Shown here in pieces: positions 1-8,862 of a stretch of 34,006 bases of DNA. Both the position numbers and the translations under genes were made by a program. The DNA comes from Nocardioides lacusdianchii (GTDB lineage Bacteria; Actinomycetota; Actinomycetes; Propionibacteriales; Nocardioidaceae). Where the stretch lies: NCBI RefSeq assembly GCF_020102855.1, contig NZ_JADHZD010000026.1, positions 1 to 34,006 on the forward strand, given 5' to 3'. The notes under the pieces were generated by a model. That model saw nothing but the letters and a program-made list of their open reading frames with translations, was not told the origin of the DNA and searched no databases. The number at the start of each line of letters is the position of its first letter. Positions within the stretch are counted from its first letter, which is position 1.

Positions 1-96
1 GGGTTCTACAACCACCAACGCCGGCACAGCTCGGCGGGCATGATGAGCCCGGTCAACTACGAGGACACAGCGGCCCCCGACCGGGAAGCCGCATAG
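1..96 (+). pseudogene. IS3-family transposase OrfB, C-terminal end only (cut by window edge)
   Basis: Reading from base 1 gives 31 codons and a TAG at 94-96. The peptide contains FYNHQRRHSSAGMMSPVNYE, which matches the characteristic end of the DDE integrase domain of IS3-family transposases (family consensus roughly YNxxRRHSxxGxxSPxxYE). Only the last part of the gene is inside the window, so it may be intact upstream. The insertion sequence should end shortly downstream, within about 97-130, where the segment rich in CCC and GGGGGG could be its right inverted repeat; the left end is not available to compare. The IS sits directly upstream of conjugation genes and may have displaced part of that operon. 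Confidence 0.85.
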
Positions 97-146
97 AGAA
101 GCCCTCCACGATTCGGGGGGAACCACAGACAGTGGCTTATGTAGGC

Positions 147-470
147 ATGGAGCAACCCCACGTCACCAGCGCGAGACCGCCTCATCCGGGCCAGCTTGAA
201 CCGGACACCCTCGGCCCCACCTATGCCGGTGGGATGGGCCGCGGCAAGTCGCCTGCACAGCTGCGCACGGCCTCGGCGAAGGCTGCCGCTGCGGCCGCAC
301 TCCAAAGGTGGGCACGTAGCCAGGAACGACCCGGGGTCGTGCTCGACCCGTACGGGTCGTTCGGGTCGTTCGAGCCGATTCGTCTGCGCGTCGACGGCGA
401 CCACGTCCTTGATCCCCTGGCGTGGGGGCCGATGCCCACGCGGGGGCACCCCGGGGAGTGGTCGGAGTGA
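147..470 (+). CDS. Small hypothetical protein at head of conjugation operon
   Basis: This is a 107-aa protein of unknown function. It has an alanine-rich basic helix near residues 30-55 and a C-terminal segment with a VLDPYG-type motif, and no membrane segment or signal peptide. ATG 147 is chosen; an in-frame GTG lies at 132. The stop overlaps the GTG start of the VirB4-like gene (GTGA at 467-470), so the two are probably translationally coupled. Short alanine-rich proteins before a transfer ATPase occur in actinobacterial conjugative elements, so a transfer-linked accessory role is an inference from position only. Confidence 0.6.
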   Translation: MEQPHVTSARPPHPGQLEPDTLGPTYAGGMGRGKSPAQLRTASAKAAAAAALQRWARSQERPGVVLDPYGSFGSFEPIRLRVDGDHVLDPLAWGPMPTRGHPGEWSE

Positions 471-2020
471 GTGCCACGGTGACCAAGGCGACGAGACCTC
501 GCCGCCCTCGAGGCGGCAAGAGCACTGCCCGCCCGACCTCACGCACCATCGATGACCTGTTGGCCGACTTCGGCACCACGATGCCGCGCAAGGCCCGACC
601 CGCAGCCCAGCCGCCGCCGGAGAAGCTGTTTCCCGCCTCGGTGCAACCCGGCGGCGTTCGGCGGATGGGTCATGGGTGGGCCCCGACGTTGCCGCCGTTG
701 GTGGGCTATCAGATGACCTCGGAGGAGACCCCGGTGTTGTGGCCGTTGATCTCCGGTGACGGGCTGCCGCCCTGGGGTGCGGAGATGGGCTACGACGTCC
801 TCTCGGGCGGCAAGTTCTACTGCGACCCGATGGGCTGGGTTCTCGACGACTCAATCCCGGTGACCAACCCGAATGTGTTCATCTTCGGCAAGCCCGGTCG
901 CGGGAAGTCCGCCACTGTCAAGGCGTTCATGTTGAGGATGATCCGCTACGGCTACCGGTCCTTGGTGTTGGGCGATGTGAAGGACGAGTACGAAGATCTC
1001 GCCCGGTTCCTGGGGGTCGACCCGTTCCGGATCGGACCCGGTCTGGCCGGGCGGATCAACCCGCTCGACCTCGGCCCGCTCGGGGTGGACTGGGACAAGC
1101 AGACGCCGCAGGAGCAGGAGCGTCGAGCCACCGTGATCTTCAACCGGTGGCTGATGCTGATCCGGGGACTGATCGCCTCCCAAGGCGTCGTGTTCTCCCC
1201 TACCGAGGAGCGCGTGATCAACAAGGTGCTGCGGCATCTGACCGGCTGGTCGGCCGGTGCCTCGCAACTCAAGCCAGTCACCATCCCCCTGGTGTGGGCT
1301 GCGCTCGACAGCCCCACCGACGACCTGGTCGCTGATTGCCGCTACTCCACCCGGCAGGACTTCTTCGACGGCACCCGGCCGCTACGTGACGCGCTGGGCG
1401 CTTTGTGTGAGGGCTCTCTGCAGGGCATGTTCGACACCGAGTCGACCTTCCAGCCCGATTGGCGTGCCCCGATCCAAACCCTGTCGCTGCGATCGCTGCA
1501 CGAGACCGGCAACAAGGTGGCGGTCGGCATCGCGTTGATGTGCCTCAACAGCTGGGGTCAGGGGATGCGGGAATCTGCCTCTGCTGGCGATCGGCGCATC
1601 GTGTTGCGTGATGAGGCGTGGTTGCAGACCCGGCTCTCACTCGAAGCGGTCGAGGCACTCGACGCCAACCTGCGGCTCTCGCGGACCGAGGGTGACATCC
1701 AGGTCGTGACCTACCACAAGCCCTCAGACCCGCTCAGCGCTGGCGACCAAGGTAGTCAGGCCGCCCAGATCGCCAAGGACCTGCTCAATCTCTCCGATGT
1801 GCGCATCTTGATGGGCCAAGACGAGTCGGTCGCCGACGAGCTCGGCCGGCTGATGGGGCTCTCGGAGATGCAGCAAGGTGTCATCACCAACTGGGCGATG
1901 CAGGAGAAGGGCCGCGCGCTGTGGATGGTCGGTGACCAGCGGTACAAGGTCCAAACGCTGCTGACTCCGCTGGAGAAGAGGCTGACGTACACCAACGACG
2001 CGATCGACCCGGTCTCATGA
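467..2020 (+). CDS. VirB4/TraC-like conjugal transfer ATPase
   Basis: A 517-aa P-loop ATPase expected to energise a type IV secretion-like channel at the inner face of the membrane. Walker A is GKPGRGKS (about residues 141-148). It is followed by the VirB4/HerA-type segment VLGDVKDEYEDLA and by RINPLDLGPLG. Walker B is IVLRDEAW (378-385) with the usual DExW-like ending. The N-terminal 40 residues are basic and low complexity. The protein is shorter than classical VirB4 (about 800 aa) and corresponds to its C-terminal ATPase half plus a short N-terminus, as in many actinobacterial elements. GTG 467 is preferred over the upstream ATG at 422 because it gives a GTGA overlap with the preceding gene. 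It leads a co-directional run ending in a coupling protein. Confidence 0.85.
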   Translation: MSATVTKATRPRRPRGGKSTARPTSRTIDDLLADFGTTMPRKARPAAQPPPEKLFPASVQPGGVRRMGHGWAPTLPPLVGYQMTSEETPVLWPLISGDGLPPWGAEMGYDVLSGGKFYCDPMGWVLDDSIPVTNPNVFIFGKPGRGKSATVKAFMLRMIRYGYRSLVLGDVKDEYEDLARFLGVDPFRIGPGLAGRINPLDLGPLGVDWDKQTPQEQERRATVIFNRWLMLIRGLIASQGVVFSPTEERVINKVLRHLTGWSAGASQLKPVTIPLVWAALDSPTDDLVADCRYSTRQDFFDGTRPLRDALGALCEGSLQGMFDTESTFQPDWRAPIQTLSLRSLHETGNKVAVGIALMCLNSWGQGMRESASAGDRRIVLRDEAWLQTRLSLEAVEALDANLRLSRTEGDIQVVTYHKPSDPLSAGDQGSQAAQIAKDLLNLSDVRILMGQDESVADELGRLMGLSEMQQGVITNWAMQEKGRALWMVGDQRYKVQTLLTPLEKRLTYTNDAIDPVS

Positions 2021-2084
2021 CTGTTCCCGAGGATGCTGAGCGTTCCTCACCCCCAGTGAACTTCCCACCACCAAGGGGTCGGTC

Positions 2085-4724
2085 ATGAAGAAGGCCTTGG
2101 TGGTGGGGCTGCCGTTCTTGCTGATCTTGCCGTTGCTGTTGCTGATCCTCGGCATGGGTAGCGCCAGCATTGAGGCGGCGCGGGCGGCCTGCGCGGTGAC
2201 GACAAACCCCACGGGGGGAGGTTCGTTCGGGATCGGCACGTTGAACTGGCGGGGTGCCTCGCACTTCACTCGCAACCCGCATCCGGGTGAGCGGCACTAT
2301 TCCGTCCGAGTGCCCAACATGGTGGCCAAGGTCAACGGCTCTGGCGCTTCGATTGTGGGGTTTCAAGAGTTTGAGCCGCCCCAGGCCGAGGCGTTCTTAG
2401 CCGCCACTCAGGGCCAGTGGGCGTTGGTGAAGGGCAAGCGGCCGAACGGCAAGGAATCCTCGGCCAACGCGATCGCGTACCAGCCGGGCGCATGGGCGGT
2501 CGATGACGTGCGTTACGTCGCGATCAGCTACGGCGGGGAAAAGATCCGGGTTCCGTTGGTTCGCTTCACCTCTTCGACGGGGATGGGTTCGGTGTGGGTG
2601 CTGAACACCCACCACCCTGCCAACGTCGTCCAGGGCAGCAACGCGGTGCGTGATGACGCAGTTCGTGCCGAGGCGGAGGCGTTGAATGCGATCGCCACCA
2701 TCGAGCCGGAGACGCCCCTGCTTCTCACTGGCGACATGAACGACCGGGCCAGGTTCAAAGAGCTCTTTGTGTCGCTCGCACCGGGATGGCATGCCGCGAA
2801 TCCCAGCGACCAGCAGATCGACTGGGTGATGGGCAGCCCGCAGGTCGCGTTCGTCGATCCGATCGTGGATAGGTCCACCAACGACGGCGCGCACAGCTAC
2901 ACCGACCATCCCTTCGTGCACGCGACCGCACAGATCGCTGCCACGGGAGGCCCGGAGCAACGCGCATCAGCAGCGTTGGGGACCATGCCCATTGGATTGC
3001 AGGTCACGCCGGGAGGCCCCGTCAACGGCGAGGTGTTGATCGCCAACGCCAGTATCAAGACCCGGGCCGGGTTCGACCCCGGCGTGCGGGCACTGACAGG
3101 ACATGCGCCCGACTTCATCACCCTCAACGAGGTCGAGGACGTTCCTCTACCGCACATGAAGTCATTGGTCGCGGGCTATGACGCCTACCGCGAGCCACTG
3201 CCAGCGGGGGAGGACGATGCGAACGCCCTGGGCAGCGCGATCATGTGGCGCAGCGACACGTGGCAGCTGCTTGTCGGCGGTCGGGTGAAGATCGTCGAGG
3301 ACGACCACACCGTCTTCAACGGGGCGAACAAGAACTGGGATCGGTTCGCTGCGTGGGGCACCTTTCAACGCACCGACGGTGCCGTGGTGTCGGTGATCGC
3401 GGTGCACCACATGACCAACGTCTACAAGTTCCCTCAGCAATGGGGGAACCCGCCCATGACCCGGGCCGAGCAGTACGACCTGGGCATGGACTATCTGATC
3501 CAGCTCACCGGCGTGCTGAAGGCCTACGGGCCGGTGTTCGTGGGTGGGGACATGAACTCCCACGCCGGCGACGGCCACGCCGCGGCGGCCACCCGGATGG
3601 CCGCGGCCGGCTTTGCGAACACCATGGACACAGGAGTGATCTACAACTTCTATGCAGCCCCGGTCACGGTGCTGAGGACCTGGCAGATCAGCGCTGCGGC
3701 GGTGCACTCGGACCATCCGGCCTTGTTCACCCGCATGTCGATGAATGGTGCCGGGCCCTCGTCAGGATCGACAACGGTTCCTCAGGGGTGTCCACCGTGT
3801 CCGAGCACCCCGATCACCGCGCCGGTGCTGCTGCCCGGGGTCACCGGGCCGGAGTCGATGGAGGCAGCCACGGTCGCGGCCCAAGCGGCCTATCAGGCAG
3901 GGTTCCGTGGCGAGGACCTGGTGATCGCGGTGGCGATCGCGCGAGTGGAATCGACCTGGAACCCCCGCGCCAGCAACGGCACCCACTTCGGTCTGTGGCA
4001 GATCGCGAAGTCCCATCAGGGCAAGGTGCCGGGCTGGGACAAGCCCGCCGACATCTACGACCCACTGCTCAACGCCCGATACGCATTTGCGCTGTATCAA
4101 GCCCGGCCCGGGGCGGGTGAGGCCAAGTTCGCTGACTGGATTCCGTTCGAGAAGCAGGACCACCGCACCTACCTCGAGCAGGCACGCCAGGCCGTGTCAC
4201 AGGCCGGTCTCGCCGAGACCAGCCAGACCGGCTGCGTCTCGAACGTGTCGGTGTCGGCTGAGTTGTCACCGCTGGTCTCGGCGCGGATCAACGCCATGCT
4301 CGCCGCGAAGCAGGGGCTGTGCACACTGTCGTGGACGAACGGCGCGCCGTGCACCTACGACAACCAGTGCCCCAAGGTGGTCGACGCGCTCTACGGAGGA
4401 CCCGGAGTGGGCCGCGGGTACGGCGACGGGCAGGACGTGGCCCAAGGCATCATCAACGCCGGACTGGCCAAAGCCCACGGCACCGGTCTGGACCCGCTCC
4501 CACCGGTGGGCGCGGTGGTGTCCTACAACACCGGCAACGGGGTGGGGCATGTCGCGATCTATGTGGGCAACGGCCAGATCTTCGGCAACGACTACGGCTG
4601 CACCCAGCAGGGCAGCTACGGCTGTGTGGGGTTCGCTGACGTCCATGCGCCAGGTGGGAGCGTCACCTGGGCACTGCCCACACCCGGGTTCGATCTCGGC
4701 GGGAACCCCGCCCAGGCCGCGTGA
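2085..4724 (+). CDS. Membrane-anchored/secreted EEP-EEP-transglycosylase-CHAP multidomain hydrolase
   Basis: An 879-aa protein with an N-terminal signal or anchor (KKA followed by a hydrophobic stretch, residues 5-24). Four enzymatic domains follow. EEP/DNase I-like domain 1 (about 48-285) has E95 in GFQE, H176 in NTHH, GDMN 216-219, D246 in QIDW and TDH 273-275. EEP domain 2 (about 315-552) has E349, HH 441-442, GDMN 488-491 and SDH 542-544. A lytic-transglycosylase/lysozyme-like domain (about 590-705) has E622 in ARVEST and GLWQI. A C-terminal CHAP/NlpC-like domain (about 730-870) has C762 and GHVAIY with H822. Both EEP domains keep the metal and catalytic residues. In conjugation modules, transglycosylase-CHAP proteins (VirB1/TcpG-like) open peptidoglycan; the added phosphodiesterase or nuclease domains are unusual. 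The substrate of the EEP domains (DNA, phospholipid or nucleotide) cannot be read from sequence. It lies between VirB4-like and coupling-protein genes. Confidence 0.85.
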   Translation: MKKALVVGLPFLLILPLLLLILGMGSASIEAARAACAVTTNPTGGGSFGIGTLNWRGASHFTRNPHPGERHYSVRVPNMVAKVNGSGASIVGFQEFEPPQAEAFLAATQGQWALVKGKRPNGKESSANAIAYQPGAWAVDDVRYVAISYGGEKIRVPLVRFTSSTGMGSVWVLNTHHPANVVQGSNAVRDDAVRAEAEALNAIATIEPETPLLLTGDMNDRARFKELFVSLAPGWHAANPSDQQIDWVMGSPQVAFVDPIVDRSTNDGAHSYTDHPFVHATAQIAATGGPEQRASAALGTMPIGLQVTPGGPVNGEVLIANASIKTRAGFDPGVRALTGHAPDFITLNEVEDVPLPHMKSLVAGYDAYREPLPAGEDDANALGSAIMWRSDTWQLLVGGRVKIVEDDHTVFNGANKNWDRFAAWGTFQRTDGAVVSVIAVHHMTNVYKFPQQWGNPPMTRAEQYDLGMDYLIQLTGVLKAYGPVFVGGDMNSHAGDGHAAAATRMAAAGFANTMDTGVIYNFYAAPVTVLRTWQISAAAVHSDHPALFTRMSMNGAGPSSGSTTVPQGCPPCPSTPITAPVLLPGVTGPESMEAATVAAQAAYQAGFRGEDLVIAVAIARVESTWNPRASNGTHFGLWQIAKSHQGKVPGWDKPADIYDPLLNARYAFALYQARPGAGEAKFADWIPFEKQDHRTYLEQARQAVSQAGLAETSQTGCVSNVSVSAELSPLVSARINAMLAAKQGLCTLSWTNGAPCTYDNQCPKVVDALYGGPGVGRGYGDGQDVAQGIINAGLAKAHGTGLDPLPPVGAVVSYNTGNGVGHVAIYVGNGQIFGNDYGCTQQGSYGCVGFADVHAPGGSVTWALPTPGFDLGGNPAQAA

Positions 4725-4736
4725 ACCTCGGCCCGA

Positions 4737-5384
4737 GTGAAGATCACGCCCTACGGCGGCGTCCGATCCGGCCGGCGCCGGGTTGCTTATGAGGGTATGG
4801 ACGTACGCATCGGCATCACGGCGACCGGGGAGCTGGTCACCTTCGACACCGCCAGCTCCCGACCGCTGCTGCTGGTGGGTGACTCCGGCCGCGGGAAGAC
4901 CACCATCTGTCGCTACCTGACGCGCTGGTGGCTGGCTGACACCAACCGACATGCCCACGTGTTCACTCCCGCGAGCACCGAATGGGCCGACCTGCGCTGC
5001 CACCGACACCCGCTCGACGAATGGCCACCCACCTGGGATGCACCCGGCTGTGTCGAAGGGTCCTGTCTGATCGTGATCGACGAGGCTGAGCTCCTTCCCG
5101 CCACCGCCTGGGCGTCACTGCCCCTGGGAAAGGTGCCGGTGTTGTTGACCGCACGCGACGCGAGCCTGATCCCGCTGCCACGCAGCGACGTCGAAGCGCT
5201 CCCCTGTGTGGGGCTGATCTGCCCCGACAGCACCGACCCGGTCGAGCTGGCGGTCCAAGAAGGTCAAACCCGGCTGGACTGGCCCTGCGGAACCGCCGCG
5301 ATCATCGCCGACCAGCGCAGCCCACTCGACGCGCCTTGTCACCGCTGGAACACGCCGACCCCTGAGTGGGTGAAGGCACAGTGA
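4737..5384 (+). CDS. Small P-loop ATPase of the transfer operon
   Basis: A 215-aa soluble NTPase. Walker A is GDSGRGKT (residues 48-55) and Walker B is LIVIDEAE (111-118). The fold resembles a trimmed FtsK/TraD-type motor without membrane segments. It starts at GTG 4737, 12 bases after the previous stop; an in-frame ATG at 4797 preceded by GAGGGT is an alternative that keeps the Walker motifs. The stop overlaps the next gene's GTG (GTGA 5381-5384), so it belongs to the operon. A role as an accessory DNA-transfer ATPase or assembly factor is inferred from context. Confidence 0.75.
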   Translation: MKITPYGGVRSGRRRVAYEGMDVRIGITATGELVTFDTASSRPLLLVGDSGRGKTTICRYLTRWWLADTNRHAHVFTPASTEWADLRCHRHPLDEWPPTWDAPGCVEGSCLIVIDEAELLPATAWASLPLGKVPVLLTARDASLIPLPRSDVEALPCVGLICPDSTDPVELAVQEGQTRLDWPCGTAAIIADQRSPLDAPCHRWNTPTPEWVKAQ

Positions 5385-5905
5385 GCATGGAACGCACCCG
5401 GCGCGAACGGTTCGCCACCGCGACCCCGCCGACGACATGGCAGGTACCTGTCGCGGTCACCTGCGCGGGCCTGGTCTTGGTGGTGTTGACCCCACTGGTG
5501 ATGCAGAGCCTGGCGGCGCTGCTGACCTCGGGACAACTGGCCTGGCCGACTGGTCACCACTGGGCCGCCTACCGCGCTCTGTTGCAGGGACACTTCGGTG
5601 AAGGTCTGCCCGAGAACATCGCCCAGACGCTGTGGCCGAGCCCCGCGATGTGGGCGTGGACGCTGCTCGGGGAGCTCGTGGTGGGCGCAGCCGCAGTCGT
5701 GGTCGGACTGTGGATGCGTGAGGTCACCGGCACCACCTCCGGGCACGGCCTCGCCACCAGTGCCCAAGCCGCCGAGGCATTGGGGTTGCCCCGGCTGCGG
5801 AAGAACGCCGCTGTCATCCGCCCTGACCTCTACGGCACCGGCTCCAAGAAGCCCGGTGCGAAGGAGCCCCGACCCAACGCGCGAGAGAAGGTTGCGGCTA
5901 GATGA
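5381..5905 (+). CDS. Transfer-operon membrane protein
   Basis: A 174-aa protein with two clear membrane segments (about residues 20-45 and 85-110), a short loop between them and a basic cytoplasmic tail ending in KEPRPNAREKVAAR. GTG 5381 overlaps the preceding stop; ATG 5387 in the same frame is equally possible. It overlaps the coupling-protein gene by ATGA at 5902-5905. The coupling protein lacks an N-terminal membrane domain, so this protein is a good candidate for its separately encoded membrane anchor; that is inference from topology and gene order. Confidence 0.75.
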   Translation: MSMERTRRERFATATPPTTWQVPVAVTCAGLVLVVLTPLVMQSLAALLTSGQLAWPTGHHWAAYRALLQGHFGEGLPENIAQTLWPSPAMWAWTLLGELVVGAAAVVVGLWMREVTGTTSGHGLATSAQAAEALGLPRLRKNAAVIRPDLYGTGSKKPGAKEPRPNAREKVAAR

Positions 5906-7392
5906 GTGGTGCGAGCAGCAACCGCGTCGACCCCACCCAGGTGGGCTGGCGGCTGGGGCGGGCGCCCGGGATCAGCGGGCCCGAGCTGTGGGTGCCCTAC
6001 GACAAGACCACCTGCGTGATCGGGCCCCAGGGATCAGGAAAGACGCTGGACCTGTTGGTGCCCGCCCTCTTGGATGCCCCCGGCGGCGCCCTGGTCACCT
6101 TGACCAAACCCGAAGACCTTTTCCTCACCCTCGAGGCACGCCAGAAGGACGGCCGGCCGGTGGCCGTTCTCGACCCGTTCGGCCTGGCACCCGGAGTGCC
6201 TGAGTTGGTGTGGGACCCGATCGCAGGGTGCGAGGACGCGATGTTGGCCGAACGCCGCGCCAAGGCGTTCGCGGCCGGCACCATCAAGGGGGCCACCGCC
6301 CAATCCTCCGATCAGGCGGCGCGCTTCTACGCGGGTGAGTGCGCCAAGGTGCTCCAGGCCTACTTTCACGCGGCCGCGATCGCCGGCAGCAGTCTGGACG
6401 AGGTGCTGATGTGGGTGTCCAGCCCCCGCGAACACCCGCGTGCTGAGGAGATCCTGCGGACCCACCCCTCTGCTGAACCTTTGTGGGACGGTCTGCTGCG
6501 CGGCGCCTTGTACGGGGACGAACGCACCGCCGGCAACACGATCACCACGGTGCAACAGGCCATGGCGCTGTTCTTCCAACGCACCATCCGCGAACGCTGC
6601 GTGCCCTCAGCTGCGCGCCCCGCCACCAATCTCCAGTCGCTGATCGAGGCAGGCGGCACCATCTACCTCCTGGGCCGTGACGACCCGTATGCGTCGGCGT
6701 CGCCGTTGATGACCGCGGTGACCGAGCAGATCCTCGACACCGCCAAACGACTGGGAGAGACCTCCCCGTTCGGCAGGTTGTGTCCACCGTTCCTTGCCTG
6801 CCTCGACGAGCTGCCGTCCACGGCACCGATTCCGACCCTGTCCACGCGGATGGCCAACGAACGAGCACTGGGGTTGTCATTCCTGCTGGCCGCCCAGACG
6901 TGGCGGCAGTTCGTCGTCTGCTACGGCGAGGACGAAGCCCGCACCATCTTTGGGCTGTCGAACAACCTGGTCGTCTTCGGTGGCGGCAAAGACATCCGGT
7001 TCTATCAGGAGCTGGCCGACCTGATCGGGTCGACGACCCACACCGAAACCCGGCACTCCGCACGCGGCAACGAGTGGTTCGGACTCATGGACCGGTCCTG
7101 GGACCAGCGCCGCGTCCCCATCTTGGAAGCCGCCGAGCTGCGTCGGATCGAGCAACGCAAAGCACTGGTGCTGGCCGAGATGTACGACCCGATCATCGCC
7201 CACCTCCACCGCTGCATCGACGGCAGGCGCGGCAAGGAACTGCTCGCTGCCCAGCGCCGCGCCCGCCAGGCCGCCCGCTCACCCCTCACCGACAACAACG
7301 ACCCCTCCCAGAGCAGCACGCAACCGTCCGCTACGACCACCGCGACCGAGCCGATCGCGCGGACCCGCCAACGCCTCGGGCTACCGAAGTAG
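5902..7392 (+). CDS. VirD4/TraG-like type IV coupling protein
   Basis: A 496-aa soluble coupling ATPase that should recruit the relaxase-DNA complex to the transfer channel. Walker A is GPQGSGKT (41-48). The VirD4/TraG-type segments ALVTLTKPEDLF and VLDPFG follow. Walker B is FLACLDEL (297-304) and a conserved glutamine lies in AAQTWRQ (331-336). No membrane helices precede Walker A, unlike VirD4; the preceding 174-aa membrane protein could supply them. The last 60 residues are Ser/Thr/Pro-rich and probably disordered. ATG 5902 overlaps the previous stop. Confidence 0.88.
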   Translation: MSGASSNRVDPTQVGWRLGRAPGISGPELWVPYDKTTCVIGPQGSGKTLDLLVPALLDAPGGALVTLTKPEDLFLTLEARQKDGRPVAVLDPFGLAPGVPELVWDPIAGCEDAMLAERRAKAFAAGTIKGATAQSSDQAARFYAGECAKVLQAYFHAAAIAGSSLDEVLMWVSSPREHPRAEEILRTHPSAEPLWDGLLRGALYGDERTAGNTITTVQQAMALFFQRTIRERCVPSAARPATNLQSLIEAGGTIYLLGRDDPYASASPLMTAVTEQILDTAKRLGETSPFGRLCPPFLACLDELPSTAPIPTLSTRMANERALGLSFLLAAQTWRQFVVCYGEDEARTIFGLSNNLVVFGGGKDIRFYQELADLIGSTTHTETRHSARGNEWFGLMDRSWDQRRVPILEAAELRRIEQRKALVLAEMYDPIIAHLHRCIDGRRGKELLAAQRRARQAARSPLTDNNDPSQSSTQPSATTTATEPIARTRQRLGLPK

Positions 7393-7404
7393 GAGACCCC
7401 GCTC

Positions 7405-8100
7405 ATGACCAGCCCGCACCCCTCACAGCTCGCCTCGTCGCGAATCACCATCGGCCACCAGACCCCGCCACCGCCGGCGATGCTGCCCGAGCTGATGGTG
7501 AAGCCGTTTCCTGAGCCCGGACCCACGATCCGCACCGCCATGGAGCACCTGCAGCAGGCCACCGTGGAACCACCTGCCGATGAGGAGGCCTTGCGGGAGT
7601 TGGCCGAGATGCCCAGGCCGTGGGACCCGGGCACCTGCACCGGACGCACACGCACCGAACTGTGGTCCTGGCTGGACCTGGTGGCCATGTGGGTCAACGA
7701 GCAGCACCTGTGGAATGTGACCCGCACCGGAATCCCCGAGTGCTGGCCCCAGCACCCGCACCTGGTCAACGACCTCGCTGTGGTGGCGTGCGGTCGCTAC
7801 TACACCAGCTTCGCGGTCACCCCGGCCGCGCTCGAAGACTGGCACCGCTACACGCTGCCCGGGTTCCTCGAACGGCTGCGCGACCGGCTCGGCGAGGGCT
7901 GCCAGCCCTCCAAGCATCAGCCGCGACCGCGGCACGAACGCGATGAAGCTCAAGCCTCGACCACGGCCCGCCGAGCCCGACGCGACCGGTTCCGAGCCGA
8001 CCTCGAGAAGGCCGGCGCCAGGACCACTGGCCCGTCGAAGACCCCAGCCAGGCCCGCCGGTGATGACCACGACAGCGACGACCTGCACGAGAGGTGGTAG
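7405..8100 (+). CDS. DUF4913-like protein
   Basis: A 231-aa soluble protein. The central region (about residues 75-175) has LWSWLDLVAMWVNE, IPECWPQHPHLVNDLA and DWHRYTLPGFLERLR, which fit the actinobacterial plasmid/ICE family DUF4913 as I remember it. The C-terminus is basic and low complexity. An AGGAG sequence lies 9 bases before ATG 7405. Function is unknown; such genes are usually found next to conjugation and replication genes. Four bases separate it from the next gene, so the two are likely co-transcribed. Confidence 0.7.
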   Translation: MTSPHPSQLASSRITIGHQTPPPPAMLPELMVKPFPEPGPTIRTAMEHLQQATVEPPADEEALRELAEMPRPWDPGTCTGRTRTELWSWLDLVAMWVNEQHLWNVTRTGIPECWPQHPHLVNDLAVVACGRYYTSFAVTPAALEDWHRYTLPGFLERLRDRLGEGCQPSKHQPRPRHERDEAQASTTARRARRDRFRADLEKAGARTTGPSKTPARPAGDDHDSDDLHERW

Positions 8101-8104
8101 ACCA

Positions 8105-8815
8105 ATGGCCACCAAAGAACCCCGACTCCGCGTCGTCGACACCGACCACACCGTTACGGGCGAGAGGGCCGACGACGAACTCACCGAACAGCAAGCCACC
8201 GTCTTCGCGGCCCTGGTCGCCCAGCGTGATCACGAGGCGGTCTCCCACACGCTCGATCAGATGAACGCAGGCCAGCTGCGGTCCTTGGCCCTCATGCTCG
8301 CCCATCAGGTCAACGCCGCCGAGACCGCTGAGGGTGACGTCGCCGACGTGGGCCCCGAGGGTGTCTGCGCCATCGCGGTGGCCGAGGCCGCGAAGGCGTT
8401 CGGCACCACCCGCGAGGCGATGCTGAGTGCTGATCGGCACCGCAGCGTCACCGATGCCCGAGCCGTCGCGATGACGGCCGCCCGACGCACCGGTATGACG
8501 CTGCCCGCGATCGGGGCGTTCTTCGGCAAGGACCACACCAGCGTGATGTACGCCCAGAACAAGGTCGCCAACAACCCGCGCCTCAACGCGGTCTGTGTTC
8601 GGATCATCGACCGCATCGATGACCACTACGTCGACCCGACCAGCCTCGCGGCGCTTGATCCTGCGCCAGCCGGTGAGGTCGATCGGGTGCCGCGCCGGAG
8701 CAGCACCCTGCAGCTGGCCGCGCTCACCTCGAGCGCATCGAGCACCGACGATCGGCAACACCACGACGCCCGGGCCTTGCACGGGAGCGTCGCAACCTCG
8801 GCGCCCGGCCGCTGA
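8105..8815 (+). CDS. Protein with DnaA domain IV-like DNA-binding region
   Basis: A 236-aa protein from ATG 8105, 4 bases after the previous stop. Residues about 88-170 resemble DnaA domain IV, which binds DnaA boxes: DARAVAMTAARRTGMTLPAI is followed by GAFFGKDHTSVMYA, close to the DnaA signature (GxxFGxRDHTTVxxA). No AAA+ ATPase domain or Walker motifs are present, so it is not a replication initiator of the usual kind. It may bind DnaA boxes or a related site on the element to control its replication, copy number or transfer. The N-terminal 80 residues are helical and acidic; the C-terminal tail is low complexity. Confidence 0.8.
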   Translation: MATKEPRLRVVDTDHTVTGERADDELTEQQATVFAALVAQRDHEAVSHTLDQMNAGQLRSLALMLAHQVNAAETAEGDVADVGPEGVCAIAVAEAAKAFGTTREAMLSADRHRSVTDARAVAMTAARRTGMTLPAIGAFFGKDHTSVMYAQNKVANNPRLNAVCVRIIDRIDDHYVDPTSLAALDPAPAGEVDRVPRRSSTLQLAALTSSASSTDDRQHHDARALHGSVATSAPGR

Positions 8816-8862
8816 CCTCCACCACCGACACGAGTTCGCCAGAGCTCTTCAAGGGGCAAGCC

